Assembly (NCBI GenBank): GCA_002480925.1
Contig: DLDA01000012.1
Location: 687-62,023 of the forward strand
From: Lachnospiraceae bacterium UBA7784
GTDB taxonomy: Bacteria; Bacillota; Clostridia; Lachnospirales; Lachnospiraceae
DNA length: 61,337 bases
Direction of reading: 5' to 3'
The position numbers and the translations under genes are program-made. The stretch's first letter is position 1; every line of letters begins with the position of its first letter. Below are positions 26,127-33,596 of the stretch, piece after piece. Below the pieces are notes generated by a model. It searched no databases and had not been told where the DNA came from. It worked only from the letters and a program-made list of their open reading frames with translations.

Positions 26127-26635
26127 GGCAGCTCCTTTCTGAAACAAAATATGAACAGGTAGCCCAGTGAGATATAGAGTACAAAATGCAGATATCCCTC
26201 CTGCTCAAGAGCGCTGTAGCTTACAAATCTGCGACACCTGATACAGGCTGATATGTGACTGAAGAGAAGATAAAAACGGATAAAGAGCTGTCTTTTCCAC
26301 AGGGCAAAGGCCAGGGCCGCTGCTCCGGCCGCAAGCAGCGCATAAAAGGCATTCGCCCACATGAAGCCGATACCGTATACAGCTCCAATCACTGAGAACA
26401 GCTTGATATCTCCGGCGCCTACTGCCCCTGCCAGATAAAAAAAGTAGAGCATGGCTATCGTTGCTGTACCGCAAAGTAACCCCTTTGCCAGTCCCCAGAT
26501 CCCCTCTTCCGAGCATCTGCAAAAAGCCGCAAGCAGATATCCGAATAAGATCAGCTCATTGGGAATCCTCTGCCATTTCAGGTCACAGGCTGTAGCGCCC
26601 GCCAGATAAGCCGTCATCATTATTTCTCTGTACAT
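26123..26635 (-). CDS. Prepilin peptidase (A24 family, TadV/CpaA type)
   Basis: This 170-residue membrane aspartic protease cleaves and thereby matures Flp prepilins. The first catalytic motif is A-C-D-L-K-W-Q-R-I-P-N near residue 16 and the second G-A-G-D-I-K-L-F near residue 70; five or six membrane helices surround them. It is the first gene of the Tad operon and overlaps the next by four bases. The ATG at 26635 is preceded by AAAGGGGGAGC and lies 40 bases downstream of a good promoter; a longer ORF start at 26704 would fall inside that promoter. Confidence 0.88.
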   Translation of the reverse strand: MYREIMMTAYLAGATACDLKWQRIPNELILFGYLLAAFCRCSEEGIWGLAKGLLCGTATIAMLYFFYLAGAVGAGDIKLFSVIGAVYGIGFMWANAFYALLAAGAAALAFALWKRQLFIRFYLLFSHISACIRCRRFVSYSALEQEGYLHFVLYISLGYLFIFCFRKELP

Positions 26636-26674
26636 GCTCCCCCTTTCTCTGCTCTCACTGCTGTGATGAAAAAG

Positions 26675-26704
26675 ATTATAATATGTGTTCGAACGATTTG
26701 TCAC
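26675..26704 (-). promoter_or_regulatory. Promoter of the Tad operon
   Basis: On the minus strand a -35 box GTGACA and a perfect -10 box TATAAT are spaced by 18 bases, about 40 bases before the peptidase start codon. This is the only strong promoter seen ahead of the ten-gene locus. Confidence 0.75.
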
Positions 26705-26728
26705 TCCCTAAATTTTCAGAAAATGCGA

Positions 26729-26745
26729 TTGTGCAAATTGCACAA
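26729..26745. promoter_or_regulatory. Palindrome upstream of the Tad promoter (possible operator)
   Basis: TTGTGCAAATTGCACAA is a perfect inverted repeat with eight-base arms and a single central base. It lies 25 bases upstream of the -35 box, where an activator would bind. It is also just past the terminator of the upstream unit. The binding protein is unknown. Confidence 0.45.
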
Positions 26746-26747
26746 AA

Positions 26748-26775
26748 ATAAAAAAGAGGACGATAAACGTCCTCT
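26748..26775 (-). terminator. Intrinsic terminator downstream of fliS and repeat array A
   Basis: GAGGACG / CGTCCTC forms a seven-base stem with a five-base loop, followed on the minus strand by TTTTTTATTTTTG. No gene lies between it and fliS, so repeat array A falls inside the transcript it ends. Confidence 0.85.
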
Positions 26776-26822
26776 ATCTTTTATGAAACATTGTATTTAT
26801 AGGGATTTTCATTAACAAGGAA

Positions 26823-27045
26823 GCTGTCTTCGTTAAGCTCGAACTTCGTCTTCGACTCGTTCTCGCTAATCTCAGACAGCGGCCTCGCTTGTGGCTTGAG
26901 CTGCGCTTTTGGCTTGCTCTCGCCTACAAGCTTTCAGCCTCACAGAACGACCTCGCTTCGGATTCGAGCTTCGCCTTTGGCTTGCTCTCATCTCGAAGCT
27001 TTCGGCCTCGAACTTCGTCTACGGCTTGCTCTCGCTAATAATGTT
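26823..27045 (-). repeat. Repeat array A: covarying hairpin units
   Basis: Array of the hairpin family, best read on the minus strand. Full units are 26823-26880 (outer stem GCTGTCT / AGACAGC), 26881-26939 (GCTTGT / ACAAGC) and 26949-27007 (GCTTCG / CGAAGC), with a partial unit to 27045. Inside each, a four-base inner stem (GAGC / GCTC or GAAC / GTTC) and a two- to three-base top stem are separated by conserved GA- or AA-type and GAA- or GCA-type loops. It fills most of the 400-base gap between fliS and the Tad locus. Confidence 0.85.
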
Positions 27046-27106
27046 GTCTATTCTGTACAGTAATACAATAAACTTATTACACTATTACTATAACACCGTC
27101 AAATTC

Positions 27107-27595
27107 CTATACCAGATAGCCTCTGTTCGATTCATCTCCCAGCTCTGCCTCGTCTAATCCTGCCCTGCCGTAGGTCATTCCGGCTACTCTCTGTGGTAAG
27201 TTCTCCAGGCCATTCCCCCGCTTATCCTCTGACGATATCTGGTCAAAGGCATCTCTTAACGGGGCAAGAAGCTCGAGGGCCGCTTGTGCATGGTCGAAGC
27301 TTCCGCTATATATGGTCTTTGCTATAAGCTCCCCAGCATACTGATAGATCGAGTAGAGTCTGCCGCAGAGCTCCTTATCCACTGAGAAGTCCAGGTCACT
27401 CTTCAAGTGCTTAAGCACCTCAGAAGCCTTATCTAAAGCCTCCCTGCTCTCTTCGTTTCCATGCTCACCTGCCATATAGCCTTTCCTGGCCTCTGTGACA
27501 TAGTCCGAAAAGATGTCAAAAAGCGTCACTATAATCTCAGTAGGATTTGAACCTATGATCCTGTTTACATATTCCTGTTTTTTCTGTTCGGTCAT
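27107..27595 (-). CDS. fliS: FliS-like flagellar export chaperone
   Basis: This 162-residue helical protein resembles FliS, which binds the C-terminus of flagellin and stops it polymerising before export. Visible features are an N-terminal Y-V-N-R-I-I followed by P-T-E-I-I-V-T-L-F-D-I-F, a central helix L-D-K-A-S-E-V-L-K-H-L-K-S-D-L-D-F, and L-Y-S-I-Y-Q-Y-A-G-E-L-I. The C-terminal 40 residues are longer than usual. The start is set by AAAAGGAG upstream of the ATG. No other flagellar gene is in the window; it sits downstream of recR, an odd place for it. Confidence 0.75.
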   Translation of the reverse strand: MTEQKKQEYVNRIIGSNPTEIIVTLFDIFSDYVTEARKGYMAGEHGNEESREALDKASEVLKHLKSDLDFSVDKELCGRLYSIYQYAGELIAKTIYSGSFDHAQAALELLAPLRDAFDQISSEDKRGNGLENLPQRVAGMTYGRAGLDEAELGDESNRGYLV

Positions 27596-27620
27596 ACGCT
27601 TCTCCTTTTCAGAACTGAGA

Positions 27621-28220
27621 TCACAGTTCCTTTCTGCCCTCAAGCGCCCGCAGGAGTGTTACCTCGTCTATGTACTCAAGGTCGCCTCCTACCGGGACGC
27701 CACTTGCTATCCGGCTTACCTTTATACCTGTAGGCTTTATCAGACGGCTTATATACATAGCCGTTGTCTCACCCTCCAGCGAGGCGTTCGTCGCTATTAT
27801 CACTTCATTTACCTGCTCAGATGAAAGCCTTGTCATGAGTTCCTTAAGCTTTATATCATCCGGTCCTATGCCCTGCATCGGAGAGATAGCTCCATGCAGG
27901 ACATGATAGACGCCGTGATACTCGCCGGTCTTCTCATAGGCTGCCAGATCCCTTGTATCCTCGACGACCATTATAGTGGAATGATCGCGCTTGGGATTCG
28001 AGCAGATGGGGCAGATGTCCTGATCGGTAAGAGTAGCGCAGACCTTGCAGTATCTGACATTTTTCCGGGCTGAAATAATCGATCCGGAAAGCTTCTCGAC
28101 CTGGTCTATTGGCATTGAAAGTATGTGAAAGGCCAGTCTCTGGGCCGTCTTTTCTCCTATGCCCGGAAGCATGGAAAGTGAGGCGATTAGGTCGGATATC
28201 TGTTTAGAATAATAATCCAT
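27621..28220 (-). CDS. recR: RecR recombination mediator
   Basis: RecR, 199 residues, loads RecA at gaps together with RecO and RecF. The helix-hairpin-helix is in [12 protein letters not shown] near the N-terminus, the four-cysteine zinc finger is C-K-V-C...C-P-I-C (about residues 57-72), and the Toprim domain follows with V-V-E-D-T-R-D and the [12 protein letters not shown] segment. It overlaps the stop/start region of the ybaB-like gene by one base. The dnaX-ybaB-recR order is conserved across Firmicutes. Confidence 0.96.
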   Translation of the reverse strand: MDYYSKQISDLIASLSMLPGIGEKTAQRLAFHILSMPIDQVEKLSGSIISARKNVRYCKVCATLTDQDICPICSNPKRDHSTIMVVEDTRDLAAYEKTGEYHGVYHVLHGAISPMQGIGPDDIKLKELMTRLSSEQVNEVIIATNASLEGETTAMYISRLIKPTGIKVSRIASGVPVGGDLEYIDEVTLLRALEGRKEL

Positions 28221-28564
28221 CAGAACGGAAGGCCCCCGCCGAGTCCTCCTGTCATACCACCGAGAGCCTTCTGGGTCTCCTCATCGACCTGCTTCATGGC
28301 CTCATTTGCAGCTGCCATGATCAGATCCTCGAGCATCTCTACATCATCCGGATCTACTGCCTCAGGATCGATATGCACCTTTGTGATCTCTCTGGATCCG
28401 CTCACCGTGATCTCAACCGCTCCTCCACCTGCTGCAGCCGTAAACTCCTTCTCAGCAAGCTCCTTCTGGCTCTGCTCCATCTGCCTCTGCATCTTCTGGG
28501 CCTGCTTCATAAGGTTTGTCATGTTGCCGGGCATTCCGCCCGGAAATCCTCCGCGTCTGGACAT
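28220..28564 (-). CDS. YbaB/EbfC-family nucleoid-associated protein
   Basis: This 114-residue DNA-binding protein has the typical N-terminal [14 protein letters not shown] helix, the central [18 protein letters not shown] strand pair, and a Gly-rich tail ending G-G-L-G-G-G-L-P-F. Members bind DNA as dimers and are co-transcribed with dnaX and recR. It shares single-base overlaps with both neighbours, showing tight translational coupling. Confidence 0.95.
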   Translation of the reverse strand: MSRRGGFPGGMPGNMTNLMKQAQKMQRQMEQSQKELAEKEFTAAAGGGAVEITVSGSREITKVHIDPEAVDPDDVEMLEDLIMAAANEAMKQVDEETQKALGGMTGGLGGGLPF

Positions 28565-30168
28565 TATTCTTCCTCCGTTGTTATTTCCATGTCTGTTCCA
28601 AGCACCTGCTGCAGCTCCTTTGGATCGAAGCCCTGATACTGCTGGGATGCAGGTGCCTTTTTATCGTTTAGCTTTATTATAAGCTTCACTGGTGCCTTGA
28701 TTCTCTTTTCAATAGCCTTCTCAAGCTTTTCCTTTTCGTCGAGAAAGGTCTCATAGGCTCCTATCTCATCAAAGTAGATGACAAGAGCACTTCCATCTCC
28801 TTCTGTGGTCACCTGATGCCCTCTGTCCCACCAGGCCTTCAGGAAGCCGAAGCTTTTGCCTGTAAACGTCCCTATTACATCATCTATCACGGCAGCCGCC
28901 CTTTTCACATCATCGGCGATCTCCTCAGGCATCCTTACCCTGTCCTCTTCTGGTATGGTCTCCTCAGGCTCTTTTCTATCCTCGCCTGGCTGGCTGGCCC
29001 TTAGGACCGTGCCATTCTGGATCATGCGCTCTATGTTTTCCATCCGGCTTACAAGAGCATCATTATCCTTATCCATCTCAGGGCGGCATAGCCTGATAAG
29101 CGTTATCTCGAGCAGGACCCTCTTGTCAGCGGCATTCCTCATCCTTTCTGTAAGGCCGCTCAGGATACGTATATATCTCATCAGGACGGCCGAGCCGGCC
29201 TTTGCTGCATTTTCCTGAAGGATACGACGATTCTCGCTCGTCAGGTCGAACCTGTCAATAAGCTCCGGAGCATTCTGGTAGAGGAGCATATCCCTCAGAT
29301 ACCAGATCAGGTCTGATACAAAGGTGTTCAGATCCCTTCCCTCTGTCATAACATATTCTATGAGCTCTGAGATCCTGTTTACATCCTGGTCAAGTATGGC
29401 ATTGAAAAGGTCCGAGAGCACCTCTGCGTCTACCGCTCCAAGCACCGAAAGGACCTTGTCGTAGTCAAGCTTCTCTCCCAGATAAAAGTTGATGCACTGG
29501 TCGAGAAGACTCAGGGCGTCTCTCATCGACCCGTCTCCGGCCTTTGCGACATACATGAGGGCATCGTCGGTTGCCTCTACACCCTCCCTGTCCACCAGCT
29601 CACGGAGTCTTTTCTGTATCGTCTCGACCGATATCCTGTGAAAGTCATACCTCTGGCATCTCGATCTGATAGTCACCGGTATCTTCTGCAGCTCAGTCGT
29701 CGCCAGGATAAAGATCACATATGACGGCGGCTCCTCAAGAGTCTTCAGGAAGGCATTGAAGGCTCCGGCACTTAACATATGGACCTCGTCGATTATATAT
29801 ACCTTGTATCTGCCTGCTGCCGGCGGGTATTCGACATCCTCGATTATGCTTCTGATATTCTCGACTCCGTTATTGGAAGCCGCGTCTATCTCTATCACAT
29901 TCATAGATGCCTTTGACTCTATCGCCCTGCAGGTGTCACACTCTCCGCAGGGACTTCCGTCAGGAGCCGGATTCTCGCAGTTTACAGCTCTTGCAAATAT
30001 CTTTGCTACTGTCGTCTTTCCTGTCCCTCTGGTCCCTGTGAAAAGATAAGCATGTCCTATCCTTCCGGCCGATATCTCATTCGACAGGGTCGTTACTATA
30101 TGATCCTGTCCCTTTACCTCAGCAAAGGTCTTCGGCCTGAACTTCCTGTACAGGGCCATGTATGACAT
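28564..30168 (-). CDS. dnaX: DNA polymerase III subunit gamma/tau
   Basis: This is the clamp-loader ATPase of the replicative polymerase, 534 residues. The AAA+ domain shows Walker A G-T-R-G-T-G-K-T-T-V-A-K near residue 46, a four-cysteine zinc module (C-E-N...C-G-E-C-D-T-C, about 64-79), Walker B V-Y-I-I-D-E-V-H-M-L and the sensor I-L-A-T-T-E. The C-terminal tau region (about 370 onward) is charged and ends near the polymerase-binding region. No slippery A-run for programmed frameshifting stands out. It heads the dnaX-ybaB-recR unit. Confidence 0.96.
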   Translation of the reverse strand: MSYMALYRKFRPKTFAEVKGQDHIVTTLSNEISAGRIGHAYLFTGTRGTGKTTVAKIFARAVNCENPAPDGSPCGECDTCRAIESKASMNVIEIDAASNNGVENIRSIIEDVEYPPAAGRYKVYIIDEVHMLSAGAFNAFLKTLEEPPSYVIFILATTELQKIPVTIRSRCQRYDFHRISVETIQKRLRELVDREGVEATDDALMYVAKAGDGSMRDALSLLDQCINFYLGEKLDYDKVLSVLGAVDAEVLSDLFNAILDQDVNRISELIEYVMTEGRDLNTFVSDLIWYLRDMLLYQNAPELIDRFDLTSENRRILQENAAKAGSAVLMRYIRILSGLTERMRNAADKRVLLEITLIRLCRPEMDKDNDALVSRMENIERMIQNGTVLRASQPGEDRKEPEETIPEEDRVRMPEEIADDVKRAAAVIDDVIGTFTGKSFGFLKAWWDRGHQVTTEGDGSALVIYFDEIGAYETFLDEKEKLEKAIEKRIKAPVKLIIKLNDKKAPASQQYQGFDPKELQQVLGTDMEITTEEE

Positions 30169-30185
30169 AAGCGTCCTCCCTTGGC

Positions 30186-31265
30186 TTAATCGCCGAAGCT
30201 GATTCCTATTCTCTTGGCCTCGGCTATCATCTTGCAGTCCGGATCGACAGTCTTTAACTTTCCGGCTACATCGGCAAGCGGCACAAGCTTTGTCTCTCCG
30301 TTTTTCATTGCGACCATATTACCGAATTTGCCTTCTACTATTGCCTTTGCGGCAGCTGATCCCAGTCTCGTGCAGAGTATCCTGTCATAAGGGCATGGGC
30401 TTCCGCCCCTTTGTGTGTGTCCCGGAACTGTCACCCTGGCCTCCGAGCCTGTGCGTTCTGTGATCATGTCTGCGATCTTGTAGGAAACTGAAGGCCATTT
30501 CTTCGCTTCCTTCGCCAGCTTCTCCTTCCTTTCCTTCTTGGAAAGGGCCGCATCAGCCTTTGAGATGGCCCCCTCTGCTACAGCAAGTATAGTAAATCCC
30601 TTGCCCTGCTGGTGTCTCTTCTGGATCGCGTCGATTATCTTATCATCCTCATAAGGTATCTCAGGGATAAGGATGATATCAGCGCCTGATGCCACTCCTG
30701 AGTAGAGAGTCAGCCAGCCTACCTTGTGTCCCATGACCTCAACGATGAAGACCCTGTTGTGTGATGCTGCTGTCGTATGTATACAGTCTATGCAGGCCGT
30801 AGCAATGTCTACTGCCGAATAGAATCCGAATGTGATGTCGGTTCCATAGATATCATTGTCTATGGTCTTCGGCAGATGGATCACATTAAGTCCCTCCTCA
30901 CGGAGCAGATTTGCTGTCTTCTGTGTTCCGTTTCCGCCAAGGATCACTATGCAGTCAAGACCCAGCTTCCTGTAGTTTGACTTCATTGCCTCCACCTTGT
31001 CAAGACCGTTCTCATCGGGAACCCTCATCATCTTGAATGGCTGTCTCGATGAGCCGAGAATGGTTCCTCCTCTTGTCAGGATCCCTGAAAAATCGCTGCC
31101 CGTGAGCTTACGGTAGTCTCCATAAATGAGTCCCTTGTATCCATTAAGGAATCCGTAAATCTCCACATCGCCATTGCAGGACTCTTCAAGCCCCTTTACA
31201 ACTCCGCGCATTGCTGCATTAAGAGCCTGGCAGTCTCCGCCGCTTGTCAGCATTCCTATCTTCAT
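30186..31265 (-). CDS. pfkA: 6-phosphofructokinase, group III-like
   Basis: This enzyme phosphorylates fructose 6-phosphate to the 1,6-bisphosphate in glycolysis. The 359 residues start M-K-I-G-M-L-T-S-G-G-D-C with the usual nucleotide loop. The donor-specificity motif is G-G-N-G-T-Q (about 109-114): the second Gly, equivalent to E. coli Gly104, favours ATP over pyrophosphate, but the preceding residue is Asn where Asp is normal. The catalytic loop is P-K-T-I-D-N-D (Lys at the E. coli 124 position), as in group III and PPi-using enzymes. The product is therefore probably an ATP-dependent group III enzyme, though mixed donor use is possible. It sits 17 bases upstream of dnaX. Confidence 0.9.
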   Translation of the reverse strand: MKIGMLTSGGDCQALNAAMRGVVKGLEESCNGDVEIYGFLNGYKGLIYGDYRKLTGSDFSGILTRGGTILGSSRQPFKMMRVPDENGLDKVEAMKSNYRKLGLDCIVILGGNGTQKTANLLREEGLNVIHLPKTIDNDIYGTDITFGFYSAVDIATACIDCIHTTAASHNRVFIVEVMGHKVGWLTLYSGVASGADIILIPEIPYEDDKIIDAIQKRHQQGKGFTILAVAEGAISKADAALSKKERKEKLAKEAKKWPSVSYKIADMITERTGSEARVTVPGHTQRGGSPCPYDRILCTRLGSAAAKAIVEGKFGNMVAMKNGETKLVPLADVAGKLKTVDPDCKMIAEAKRIGISFGD

Positions 31266-31288
31266 GTTGTCTCCTTTCCTCAGATCAT

Positions 31289-32449
31289 CTATCTGCTCTT
31301 CTTATCCATGTATGAGACGTAAACATTATCACCCTTAAGTATATCTTCCTTTTCCCAGGTCCATTTATTTCTAAGAGAGATCTTCTTTCTCTCCAGAATA
31401 AGCTCTGCTTTTCCTCTGCCGGCGTAGAGGATCTTTCTTCTGTCGCCGGATGGAGTCTCAATAAGCGTCCGCTTTATTGACTGCTCGCTTATCAGTATCT
31501 TTGCCCTGACCCTTGTCGTAGGTGTCTCCTCTATCATTGAAAAAAGTACCCAGTTTGACTTTTTCTTTATCTTGACCCGGTTCTGAGTCAGGGTCCATAC
31601 CTTTGAGAAATTGAACTCATAGGTATCACCCTCCAGATATACTCCGCCGATCGCCTCGTCTAAAGTATCTATCGGGCCTACCTGGATCCTCATTCCCTGT
31701 CCGAATGTAAAGGCACTGTTCGAAAGCTTTCCGCGTTTCTTGCTGATCAGATCCGAGCAGCCTACAAAGGCCCACTTGTCTCCGGGGTCCTTTCCCCAGA
31801 CCTTGTCCGCTATTCCATCTGAGCTGTCCGCCTCTACCTGATATTCCTCTCCATTCCACACTATAGTGCCACTGTAGCAGGTCTTCATTCCCTCTGTATG
31901 CCAGAAGGCATTCATTATATAGGTGCTCCTTAAGGGCCCCGAGGTCGTATATCCCAGATTGAAAGCTATCCTTTTGTCGATACGCAGGTCCCAGACTATC
32001 CGTCCGACATCAGGGTATCTGTCGCTGTCCTTTTCCCTGTCCTGTGGACCTACCTCTATCCTTCCCATTGTACGGGTCTCCGAAAGGAAACAATCCTCAG
32101 CACTTATCAGAAGATCCATCTCCTCACCCGTACTTGTGGCATCCCATGTGAAATAGCGGTTTAAGACCGATCCGCCCTCTCCAAGGACCACTGCCCTTAC
32201 ACAGAGATACGAAGGCTTTCGTCCATCCTCTGCGAAGACCGGCTCATCCTCTGCAAGCTGGGGATTCACACAGTAGTATTCGAGCATGAAGCTCCTCTTC
32301 TCTCCGCTCGTCCGGCCAACTCCGGTAAAGCAGTGGCGCCAGGCATCAAAGCCATGCTTTGCCAGGGCTCCCTTCAGCATAAAGGAGTCTCTTTTCCTGT
32401 CTGACTTATTAAAGCTTAAATCTACAACGCTAAGCGGATTCGGGATCAT
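31289..32449 (-). CDS. Tocopherol-cyclase-like protein of unknown substrate
   Basis: This 386-residue cytoplasmic-looking beta-rich protein, with no signal peptide, resembles the tocopherol-cyclase/lipocalin-like family annotated in many Lachnospiraceae. Supporting segments are F-M-L-K-G-A-L-A-K-H-G-F-D-A-W-R-H-C-F at the start, S-F-M-L-E-Y-Y-C-V-N-P, and a later W-H-T-E-G-M-K-T-C-Y-S-G-T-I-V-W-N-G-E-E-Y with repeated Trp/Gly turns. These bacteria do not make tocopherol, so the real role must differ, perhaps binding or modifying a lipid-like molecule. It is followed by pfkA after 23 bases and may share its transcript. Confidence 0.5.
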   Translation of the reverse strand: MIPNPLSVVDLSFNKSDRKRDSFMLKGALAKHGFDAWRHCFTGVGRTSGEKRSFMLEYYCVNPQLAEDEPVFAEDGRKPSYLCVRAVVLGEGGSVLNRYFTWDATSTGEEMDLLISAEDCFLSETRTMGRIEVGPQDREKDSDRYPDVGRIVWDLRIDKRIAFNLGYTTSGPLRSTYIMNAFWHTEGMKTCYSGTIVWNGEEYQVEADSSDGIADKVWGKDPGDKWAFVGCSDLISKKRGKLSNSAFTFGQGMRIQVGPIDTLDEAIGGVYLEGDTYEFNFSKVWTLTQNRVKIKKKSNWVLFSMIEETPTTRVRAKILISEQSIKRTLIETPSGDRRKILYAGRGKAELILERKKISLRNKWTWEKEDILKGDNVYVSYMDKKSR

Positions 32450-32474
32450 TTATCCTCCTTCAGCAAATTTGCTC

Positions 32475-32503
32475 TTGTCAAATACTTCCTATTGTAGTAA
32501 AAT
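32475..32503 (+). promoter_or_regulatory. Promoter of tRNA-Ser
   Basis: TTGTCA and TAAAAT boxes are spaced by exactly 17 bases, with the mature tRNA 5' end 12 bases past the -10 box. Confidence 0.8.
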
Positions 32504-32515
32504 ATCTTTTGTTTT

Positions 32516-32604
32516 GGAGACGTATCGAAGTGGTCATAACGAGGCGCACTCGAAATGCGTTTGCCGCCTTTCGCGGCACAAGGGTTCGAATCCCTTCGTC
32601 TCCG
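32516..32604 (+). tRNA. tRNA-Ser (anticodon CGA)
   Basis: The full cloverleaf can be drawn. The acceptor stem is GGAGACG / CGTCTCC with discriminator G. The anticodon stem is GCGCA / TGCGT with anticodon CGA at 32551-32553. A long class II variable arm (TGCCGC / GCGGCA) identifies serine, and the T loop is GGTTCGAATCC. CCA is not encoded and must be added after transcription. It reads UCG codons. The tRNA is transcribed against the surrounding genes from its own promoter. Confidence 0.97.
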
Positions 32605-32610
32605 CTGCAC

Positions 32611-32633
32611 AGCCACCTCCGGGTGGCTTTTTT
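32611..32633 (+). terminator. Intrinsic terminator of tRNA-Ser
   Basis: AGCCACC / GGTGGCT stem followed by TTTTTT, seven bases after the tRNA 3' end. The T-run abuts the greA stop codon on the other strand. Confidence 0.92.
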
Positions 32634-33135
32634 AGTAGGAGCTTATCTGATCATCACTTGAATCAGTGGTCTGATCGATCTTTTTTATGATCACCTTATA
32701 GGAATAGCTGTCGTCTACCCTTACAGTGACCTCATCTCCCTCTTTTCTGCCTACCAGGGCCTTGCCGAGCGGAGATTCTATCGATACTCTGCCATTTAAG
32801 GCATCGCTTCTGATGCTTGTCGTGATCTTTACTGTCTCGGTCTCATCGTCCTCCGGCTCATAGATTGTGACTGTATTGTTCATCCCGACTACTCCGGCCT
32901 TTGATTCCTCGGATACTATTGTCGCATTTGCAAGCATCCTCTCCAGATATCTGATCCGGCTCTCATTCCTGTTCTTGGCGCTCTTGGCAGCATGATACTC
33001 GAAATTCTCAGAGAGATCTCCCATAGCCCTGGTCTCCTTGACCTCATCAATAAGCTTTGGTCTCATCTCCTCCTTACGCTGCCTGAGCTCCTCCTGTATC
33101 TTTTCTACATCTGTCCTTGTCAGTCTCTCGCCCAT
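32632..33135 (-). CDS. greA: GreA/GreB-type transcript cleavage factor
   Basis: This 167-residue factor enters the RNA polymerase secondary channel and stimulates cleavage of backtracked RNA. The N-terminal coiled coil carries the acidic tip G-D-L-S-E-N-F-E-Y (about 39-47), and the C-terminal FKBP-like half has S-P-L-G-K-A-L-V-G-R-K-E-G-D-E-V near its end. The tail (residues 150-167) is a short Asp/Ser stretch. It follows rpiB with a one-base overlap; its stop lies at the tRNA terminator of the opposite strand. Confidence 0.93.
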   Translation of the reverse strand: MGERLTRTDVEKIQEELRQRKEEMRPKLIDEVKETRAMGDLSENFEYHAAKSAKNRNESRIRYLERMLANATIVSEESKAGVVGMNNTVTIYEPEDDETETVKITTSIRSDALNGRVSIESPLGKALVGRKEGDEVTVRVDDSYSYKVIIKKIDQTTDSSDDQISSY

Positions 33136-33584
33136 TATCTGCTGTACTTCTTTTCTATAGCTGTGATCATATCCACTCTCTCCTGATGTCTGCCGCCAAG
33201 CGGCTTTGCGGAAATAAAGGAATCCACTATATCCTTTGCGAGCTCGCTTCCTGTGATACGTGCTCCAAGCCCAAGGATATTTGCATGATTATGCTCTCTT
33301 ATCAGATGAGCTGTCGTAGCATCATAGCAGGCTGCCGCCCTGATCCCCGGTACCTTGTTGGCAGAGAGTGTGATGCCTATCCCTGTACCGCAGATAAGTA
33401 TGGCAAGATCACCCTTTCCTGCCACAAGCTCCTCTGCCACCTTCTGTCCTATCTCAGGATAATTCACGCTTTCTGTCGAATCAGTACCATAGTTTACCAC
33501 CTCGATACCGGCATCCTCCAGATGCTTTTTTATCTCTTCCTTTAGCGCAGTGCCTGCGTGGTCATTTCCAATTAGAATCTTCAT
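33135..33584 (-). CDS. rpiB: Ribose-5-phosphate isomerase B
   Basis: This enzyme interconverts ribose 5-phosphate and ribulose 5-phosphate, or related aldose phosphates. It has 149 residues, the standard RpiB/LacAB length. The substrate loop is G-N-D-H-A-G-T-A-L-K near the N-terminus; the catalytic cysteine lies in L-I-C-G-T-G-I-G-I, and H-N-H-A-N follows near residue 98. It lies between galM and greA in a close-packed unit. Confidence 0.94.
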   Translation of the reverse strand: MKILIGNDHAGTALKEEIKKHLEDAGIEVVNYGTDSTESVNYPEIGQKVAEELVAGKGDLAILICGTGIGITLSANKVPGIRAAACYDATTAHLIREHNHANILGLGARITGSELAKDIVDSFISAKPLGGRHQERVDMITAIEKKYSR

Positions 33585-33596
33585 TTCTTTTCCTCA

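Noticed and set aside
26909..27157. Plus-strand ORF in repeat array A
   Set aside because: It is a chance reading of the hairpin repeats; its repeated peptide words follow from the DNA repeats and it runs against the paired-stem pattern.
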